NCBI GenBank assembly: GCA_963755755.1
Contig: CAVWLJ010000009.1
Location: 186,001 to 250,000 of the forward strand
Direction of reading: 5' to 3'
DNA length: 64,000 bases
Source of the DNA: DATKNA01 sp963755755
GTDB lineage: Bacteria; Actinomycetota; Actinomycetes; Actinomycetales; Kineosporiaceae
Every line of letters begins with the position of its first letter. Positions within the stretch are counted from its first letter, which is position 1. Below the pieces are notes generated by a model. That model was not told where the DNA came from and ran no database searches. It saw only the letters and a program-made list of their open reading frames with translations. Below, piece by piece: positions 58,729 through 64,000 of this stretch. Made by a program: the position numbers and the translations under genes.

Positions 58729-60246
58729 TCAGCGCGACAGGGCGTCGACGAGGTCGGCCGCCGTCGCGGAGCGGTCGATGAGGGAGCCGACGTGCTCCCG
58801 CGTCCCCCGCGACGGGTCGAGCGTCGGCACCCGCTGCAGCGCGCCCCGCCCCGGGATGTCGAAGATGACGGAGTCCCACGACGCCGCCGCGACGTTCTCG
58901 CCGTACTTGGCCAGGCAGCGGCCGCGGAAGTACGCGCGGGTGTCCTCCGGCGGTTCCTCGACGGCGCGCTCGATGTCGGCGTCGCTGACGATCCGGTCCA
59001 CCTGCCCGCGCGCCGCGAGCCGGTGGTAGAGCCCCTTCTCCGGCCGGACGTCGGACCACTGCAGGTCGATCAGCTGCAGCCGGGCGGCGTCCCAGGACAG
59101 GTTCTCCCGCTGCCGGAACCCCTCGAGCAGCCGCTGCTTGGCCACCCAGTCGAGCTCGCGGGCGCACTCCGACGGGTCCTTCTCCAGCCGGGCCAGCACG
59201 CTCTCCCACCGGAGCATGACGTCCTTGGTCAGCACGTCGAGGTCGCTGCCGTAGCGGTCGTCGAGGTAGGCGTGCACCTGCTCGAGGAACATCCACTGCA
59301 GCTGGACGGCGGTGGCGCTCCGGCCGTCGCGCAGCTTGAGGGTGGTGCGCAGGGACGGGTCGTGCGAGACGGCGTGCAGCGCGGTGACCGGGCGGTCGAC
59401 CCACAGGTCGGCGGAGAAGCCCTTCTCCTCGATGAGGTCGAGCACGAGCGCCGTCGTCCCGGTCTTGAGGTACGTCGCGACCTCGCACATGGTCGCGTCA
59501 CCGATGATCACATGCAGTCGCCGGAACCGGTCGGCGCTGGCGTGCGGCTCGTCCCGGGTGTTGATGATCGGCCGCTTGAGCGTCGTCTCGAGCCCGACCT
59601 CGACCTCGAAGAAGTCCGCGCGCTGGCTGATCTGGAAGCCGACGCCGGCGCCGTCCTGCCCCAGGCCCACCCGGCCGGCACCGGCGAACACCTGGCGGGA
59701 GACGAAGAACGGCGTGAGGTACCGGACGATGTCCGCGAACGGCGTCTCCCGGCGCATGAGGTAGTTCTCGTGGGTGCCGTAGGAGACGCCTTTGTTGTCG
59801 GTGTTGTTCTTGTAGAGGTTGACGGCGGGCAGCCCCGGGGCGGCGGCGAGCCTGCGCGCCGCCGCGAGCATGACGAGCTCCCCCGCCTTGTCCCACAGGA
59901 CGACGTCGCGCGGGTTCGAGACCTCCGGCGAGGAGTACTCGGGGTGCGCGTGGTCGACGTAGAGCCGCGCGCCGTTGGTGAGGATGACGTTGGCGAGGCC
60001 GGGGTCGTCGGTGACGTCGGTGAGCTGGCTGGGGTCCGCCGCGTCGCGGGTGAGCTCCCAGCCGCGGGCGTCGCGCAGCGGCGCCTCGTCCTCGTAGTCC
60101 CAGCGCGCCCGCCCGGCACGGTGCCCGAGCGGTGCCGCGTAGGCGTTGACGACCTGGCTGGAGAGGAGCATCGCGTTGGCGGTCGGGTCGCCGGGCGCGG
60201 AGACCCCGTACTCGGTCTCGATGCCCATCACCCGGCGTGCGCTCAT
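58729..60246 (-). CDS. dop: Pup deamidase/depupylase Dop
   Basis: 505 residues. MSARRVMGIETEYGVSAPGDPTANAMLLSSQVVNAYA is the Dop start. The Dop-specific loop region near residues 40-75 is present, followed by VNLYKNNTDNKGVSYGTHENYLMRRETPF and IGDATMCEVATYLKTGTTALVLDLIE. It converts Pup-Gln to Pup-Glu and removes Pup from proteins. Uninterrupted. It precedes pup by 180 bases, which may hold a second promoter. Confidence 0.97.
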   Translation of the reverse strand: MSARRVMGIETEYGVSAPGDPTANAMLLSSQVVNAYAAPLGHRAGRARWDYEDEAPLRDARGWELTRDAADPSQLTDVTDDPGLANVILTNGARLYVDHAHPEYSSPEVSNPRDVVLWDKAGELVMLAAARRLAAAPGLPAVNLYKNNTDNKGVSYGTHENYLMRRETPFADIVRYLTPFFVSRQVFAGAGRVGLGQDGAGVGFQISQRADFFEVEVGLETTLKRPIINTRDEPHASADRFRRLHVIIGDATMCEVATYLKTGTTALVLDLIEEKGFSADLWVDRPVTALHAVSHDPSLRTTLKLRDGRSATAVQLQWMFLEQVHAYLDDRYGSDLDVLTKDVMLRWESVLARLEKDPSECARELDWVAKQRLLEGFRQRENLSWDAARLQLIDLQWSDVRPEKGLYHRLAARGQVDRIVSDADIERAVEEPPEDTRAYFRGRCLAKYGENVAAASWDSVIFDIPGRGALQRVPTLDPSRGTREHVGSLIDRSATAADLVDALSR

Positions 60247-60300
60247 GCCCGCAGCCTACGAGGCTGTTCCCGACGAGACCGCGAGAGGGGACGGACGACC

Positions 60301-61335
60301 ATGGAGTACCGCACGCTCGGAGGCAGTGGCGCCGTCGTGTCGAGCTACGCGATCGGCACGATGACGTTCGGCGCGGAGACGCCGGAGGAGGAGGCCCACA
60401 CCCAGCTCGACACGTTCGTCGAGGCCGGGGGCACGCTCGTGGACACCGCGGACGTCTACGCCGGCGGCGTCTCGGAGGAGATCGTCGGCCGCTGGCTCTC
60501 GACCCGGCCGGCGGACGTCCGCGACCGGGTCGTCCTGGCCACCAAGGGACGGTTCCCCACCGGGCCCGGTCCCAACGACCTGGGCCTCTCCCGGCGGCAC
60601 CTGCGCCGGGCCCTCGAGGCCTCGCTGCGCCGCCTCGGGGTGGATCACGTCGACCTCTACCAGGTGCACGCCTGGGACCCGTGGACGCCGCCCGAGGAGT
60701 GGCTGCGGTTCCTGGACGACGCGGTGCGCTCCGGCCTGATCGCCTACCCCGGTCTGTCGAACCACACCGGCTGGCAGGTGCAGAAGGTCGTCGACATCGC
60801 CGACTTCGCCGGGCTCGCCCGGCCGGTCACCCTGCAGCCGCAGTACAACCTGCTCGTCCGGGAGATCGAGTGGGAGATCGTGCCGGTCTGCCTCTCCGAG
60901 GGCCTGGGGCTGCTCCCGTGGTCGCCGCTGGGCGGAGGCTGGCTGACGGGCAAGTACAGCCGTGACCAGGCGCCGACCGGGGCGACCCGGCTGGGCGAGA
61001 ACCCGGACCGCGGGGTCGAGGCGTACGGGCGCCGCAGCGCGGTGGAACGCACCTGGGACGTCGTCGCCGCCGTGCAGAAGGTCGCCGAGGGGCGCGGCGT
61101 CTCGATGGCGCAGGTGGCGCTGGCCTGGCTGCACGACCGCCCGGCGGTGACGTCGGTCATCCTCGGCGCGAGGACCGTCGACCAGCTGCGCGACAACCTC
61201 GGCGCCGCCGGCCTGCACCTCAGCGCGGAGGAGAGCGAGGCGCTCGACGCCGCCAGCGATCCCGGGGCTGCCGACTACCCCTACGGCGAGCCCGGCGTCC
61301 AGCAGCGGTCCCGCAAGCTGGAGGGCGGCCGCTAG
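60301..61335 (+). CDS. aldo/keto reductase
   Basis: 344 residues, TIM-barrel NADPH oxidoreductase. The catalytic tetrad is visible: Asp and Tyr in LVDTADVYAGG, Lys in VVLATKGRF and His in YQVHAWDPW. The NADPH site includes VTSVILGARTVDQLRDNLGA near the end. Substrate unknown; such enzymes reduce diverse aldehydes and ketones. ATG 60301 follows GAGAGGGGACGGACGACC. Divergent from dop across 54 bases. Confidence 0.95.
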   Translation: MEYRTLGGSGAVVSSYAIGTMTFGAETPEEEAHTQLDTFVEAGGTLVDTADVYAGGVSEEIVGRWLSTRPADVRDRVVLATKGRFPTGPGPNDLGLSRRHLRRALEASLRRLGVDHVDLYQVHAWDPWTPPEEWLRFLDDAVRSGLIAYPGLSNHTGWQVQKVVDIADFAGLARPVTLQPQYNLLVREIEWEIVPVCLSEGLGLLPWSPLGGGWLTGKYSRDQAPTGATRLGENPDRGVEAYGRRSAVERTWDVVAAVQKVAEGRGVSMAQVALAWLHDRPAVTSVILGARTVDQLRDNLGAAGLHLSAEESEALDAASDPGAADYPYGEPGVQQRSRKLEGGR

Positions 61336-61391
61336 GCGGTTGCGCCCTCAGGTCCGCTCCGCACCCTGCCGAGACGTGAGGGGTGGGTGCG

Positions 61392-62851
61392 GTGCGGCGG
61401 CGGGCTTGGCTCGCCCTCCTGGCCGCCGGGCCGGTCTGGGCCCTGGCGTACCTCGCCGCTGCCCAGGCACGGCCTGCTCAGCGACGTCCTCGACGACATC
61501 GGGCGGCTTCGTCTGCGCCGCGGCCGTCGTCCTCGGCGTCCGCCTGCACCGGCCCGCCCGGCCCGGCGCCGTGGCTGTTCTTCGCCGGCGCGCAACTGTG
61601 CTCCGGCGCCGGCGACGTGCTGTGGAGCGTCTACGAGGAGGTCCTGCACGACGACCCCTTCCCGAGCCTGGCGGACGTGCTCTACCTGGCCTCCTACCCG
61701 CTCTTCACCGCAGGCCTGTTCCTGCTGGCGCGGCGCCGCGCCGCCGAGCGGGACATCGGCGGCCTGCTCGACGCGGGCATCGTCTCGGCGGGCCTGGGCC
61801 TGCTGTCCTGGACCGTCCTCATGCGGCCGATCGCCGCGGACGACACGCTCTCGCTCACCGGGCAGCTGGTGTCGCTGGCCTATCCGCTGGCGGACGTCGT
61901 CCTCATCGCCGTGCTCGCCCGGCTCCTGACCACCCAGGGCGCCCGGACGGCGGGGTTCCGGCTGCTCACCGCCTCGCTGCTGCTCGTGCTCGCCGCCGAC
62001 GTCGGCTTCGCCGTGCTCAGCACCGTCGCCTCCTACGACGGCGGCGCCCTCGACACGCTGTGGATCCTCGGCTACGCGTGCTGTGGCGCGGCGGCGCTGC
62101 ACCCCTCCATGCGCGACGTCGGCGACCCGGGGACGGCGGTGGCACGGCGGCTCACCTTCCGCCGGTTCGCGCTGCTCGGCATGACGACGCTCGTCGCACC
62201 GGTGGTGCTCGCCGAACAGGGGCTCACCGATCCCACCGGCATCGACTGGCGCGGCGTCACGATCGGGGCGCTCGTCCTCGACCTGCTCATCCTCGCCCGG
62301 GTCTGGACCCTCGTCGTCCAGGTCCAGGACCAGTCGGTGCAGCTCGCGGCGCTGGCGCACAGCGACCCGCTGACCGGGTCGGCGAACCGGCGCACCTGGG
62401 ACCTGGCGGTCCCGCTGGCGATGTCCGCGGCGGCGCGCTCCGGCGCGTCGCTCGTCGTGGCCATGCTCGATCTCGATCACTTCAAGGACTTCAACGACCG
62501 CTACGGCCACCAGGCGGGCGACCGCCTGCTCAAGGAGGCGACCGCGGCCTGGAAGTCGCTGCTGCGCGCCGAGGACCTGCTCGCCCGCTACGGCGGGGAG
62601 GAGTTCTGCGTGCTCATGACGGGCGCGAGCGCCGGGGAGGCGGCCGCCAGCCTGCGAGCGGCTCAACTCCGCGACGCCGCAGGGGGCAGACCTTCTCGGT
62701 GGGCATCGCGGTGTGGGACGGCGCGGAGTCGCCCGAGGAACTGCTCGACCGCGCGGACAGCGCGCTCTATGCCGCCAAGCGCGCAGGGCGTGACCGGGTC
62801 GTCGTGGCCGGCGCGGCCGGCGCTCAGGACCGCGCGACCTCGAGGTCGTAG
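61392..62851 (+). CDS. membrane-bound diguanylate cyclase (GGDEF), with five frame breaks
   Basis: About 484 residues after correction. About ten membrane helices make up an N-terminal sensor (LADVLYLASYPLFTAGLFLLARRR, LTGQLVSLAYPLADVVLIAVLA). The GGDEF domain shows LTGSANRRTWD, MLDLDHFKDFNDRYGHQAGDRLL and RYGGEEFCVLM, an intact active site, then the closing TFSVGIAVWDGAESPEELLDRADSALYAAKRAGRDRV. It makes cyclic di-GMP. +1 breaks lie near 61465, 61495, 61563, 62657 and 62684 (the last in GGGGG). GTG 61392 or 61383 starts it. The density of breaks is the highest in the window, so decay cannot be fully excluded. Confidence 0.85.
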
Positions 62852-63641
62852 CGCACGAGGACGGGCGCGTGGTCGCTCCAGCGCTCCCGGTAGCTCGGCG
62901 CCCGGTCGATCTCGGCCTTGACCGCCCGCGCCGCCAACCCCGGCGAGGCGATCTGGTAGTCGATCCGCCAGCCCGAGTCGAGGTCGAAGGCCTTCCCGCG
63001 CCATGACCACCACGAGTAGGGCCCGGGTCCCTCGCCCGCGAGCGACCGGACGACGTCGACCCAGCCGAGCTCTCCCGAGGAGCCGGTCGAACCAGGCGCG
63101 CTCCTCCGGCAGGAACCCGGACTTGCGCAGGTTGCCGCGCCAGTTCTTGAGGTCCGCCTCCCGGTGGGCGACGTTGAGGTCGCCGGTCAGGAGGACGTGC
63201 CGCCCGTCGGCCACCAGCGTGGTCAGCCGCGCCTCGACGGCCGCGAGGAAGGCCGTCTTCTCGTCCTGCCGCGGCGTGCCCGCCTCGCCGGTGTGCACGT
63301 AGGCGGAGATCACGGTCAGCAGCCGGTCCTCCACCGCCAGGTCGGCCTCGACCCAGCGGCCGGCGCCGTCGAAGTCGGCGTCCCGCACGGCCGGCAGGCC
63401 GACCCGGACGGCCTCGAGCGGTGTGCGGGCGGCGACCGCGACTCCCGCGCGCCCCTTGCGCCGAGGCCTCCTCGTGCACGGTGTGCCACCCGTCGCCGAG
63501 GGCCACGGCGAGGTCGTCGTCGCCGGCCCGCACCTCTTGAAGGCACAGCACGTCGGGACGCCGTTCGGCGAGCCAGGCGGGCATGCCTCGCCGGACCGCC
63601 GCCCGGACGCCGTTGACGTTCACGGACGCGACGGTCAGCAC
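62824..63641 (-). CDS. xthA: exodeoxyribonuclease III, with two frame breaks
   Basis: About 271 residues after correction. AP-endonuclease/exonuclease III fold: VASVNVNGVRAAVRRGMPAWL, DVLCLQEVR (metal Glu), VISAYVHTG, LLTGDLNVAHREADLKNWRGN and a C-terminal RIDYQIASPGLA with SDHAPVLVRYDLE (catalytic Asp-His). +1 breaks near 63460 and 63078. It repairs abasic sites. GTG 63641 is the start; the 3' end overlaps the diguanylate cyclase gene by 28 bases, convergent. Confidence 0.93.
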
Positions 63642-63674
63642 GGGCCCGATCCTGTCAGGTGACACGATGGGCGG

Positions 63675-64000
63675 GTGCGTTCCCGCCCCGCCGCCGTCGC
63701 CGCCGATCTCGTCGCCGTCCTCGTGTTCGTCCTGCTCGGGCGGCGCTCCCACGACGAGGGCTCCGCGATCGCCGGCACGGTCGCCACGGCGTGGCCGTTC
63801 GTGACCGGCACGCTCGTCGGCGAGGGCGTGGTCGTCCTGCGGCGGCAGCGGCCGGACTCGCTCGCCGCCGGCGCCGTGGTGACGGCCGGCGCCGTCGTCG
63901 TCGGGATGGGGCTGCGCCGGCTCTCCGGCGGCGGGACGCCGGTGTCGTTCGTCGTCGTCGCCACGACCTTCCTCGCGCTGTTCCTCCTGGGCTGGCGGCT
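63675..64000 (+). CDS. DUF3054 family membrane protein, N-terminal part
   Basis: About 108 codons, running off the right edge. GTG 63675 opens VRSRPAAVAADLVAVLVFVLLGRRSHDEGSAIAGTVATAWPFVTGTLVGE. The LGRRSHDEG segment and AWPF motif are characteristic of DUF3054 proteins, which have four membrane helices. Three helices are visible here. The gene is divergent from xthA across 33 bases. Function unknown. Confidence 0.85.
   Translation, partial: MRSRPAAVAADLVAVLVFVLLGRRSHDEGSAIAGTVATAWPFVTGTLVGEGVVVLRRQRPDSLAAGAVVTAGAVVVGMGLRRLSGGGTPVSFVVVATTFLALFLLGWR

Overview
The window is a very GC-rich chromosomal segment of an actinomycete, most likely a Pseudonocardiaceae-type organism (inference). The main support is a complete Pup-proteasome locus (dop, pup, prcB, prcA, pafA) followed by pafB, pafC, tatA, tatC and a HelY-type helicase, the order known from mycobacteria and relatives. 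RbpA and many GTG starts with GTGA/ATGA overlaps between genes agree with this. No rRNA, tRNA, CRISPR array, prophage or insertion sequence was recognised.

Layout. 0-0.25 kb: start of a ParA-like ATPase. 0.4-3.5 kb: glycine riboswitch and gcvP. 3.6-9.7 kb: GH13 alpha-glucosidase and sbcD-sbcC. 9.9-17.1 kb: glutamate-cysteine ligase family protein, PilZ protein, TrpB2-type tryptophan synthase beta chain and pyruvate carboxylase. 17.2-22.3 kb: surface VWA/solute-binding protein, small membrane proteins, an orphan Flp-type pilin and an HtrA-like protease. 22.5-30.4 kb: leuS with a leucine leader peptide and attenuator, CDF metal exporter, VanY-like peptidase, glycerophosphodiesterase, MFS carrier and rbpA. 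30.5-32.8 kb: lnt and fxsA. 33.2-42.4 kb: two blocks of a lysine aminomutase pathway, kamD-kamE-kal and divergent kdd/kamA, separated by plsC, SRPBCC, carboxymuconolactone-decarboxylase-like and amidohydrolase genes. 42.4-44.4 kb: PPOX flavoprotein, Lrp/AsnC regulator and 5'-3' exonuclease. 44.5-60.2 kb: helY, diacylglycerol kinase, tat, pafBC, DUF3866, two FKBPs and the proteasome locus. 60.3-64 kb: aldo/keto reductase, diguanylate cyclase, exonuclease III and the start of a DUF3054 gene.

At least 29 frame breaks interrupt otherwise well-conserved genes, including leuS and prcA, and every one is a net +1. This is much more likely insertion-biased sequencing error than biology. Interrupted genes are therefore annotated as single CDS features spanning the break, and the stated protein lengths assume one base removed per break.

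How the genes work together. The proteasome block forms an apparent operon for pupylation and degradation, with the PafBC regulators of the DNA-damage response nearby. The kam genes encode lysine 2,3-aminomutase, the B12-dependent 5,6-type aminomutase, 3,5-diaminohexanoate dehydrogenase and the 3-aminobutyryl-CoA ammonia lyase. The thiolase-like cleavage enzyme Kce and a CoA transferase are not in the window. Three related palindromic repeats sit at convergent gene ends.
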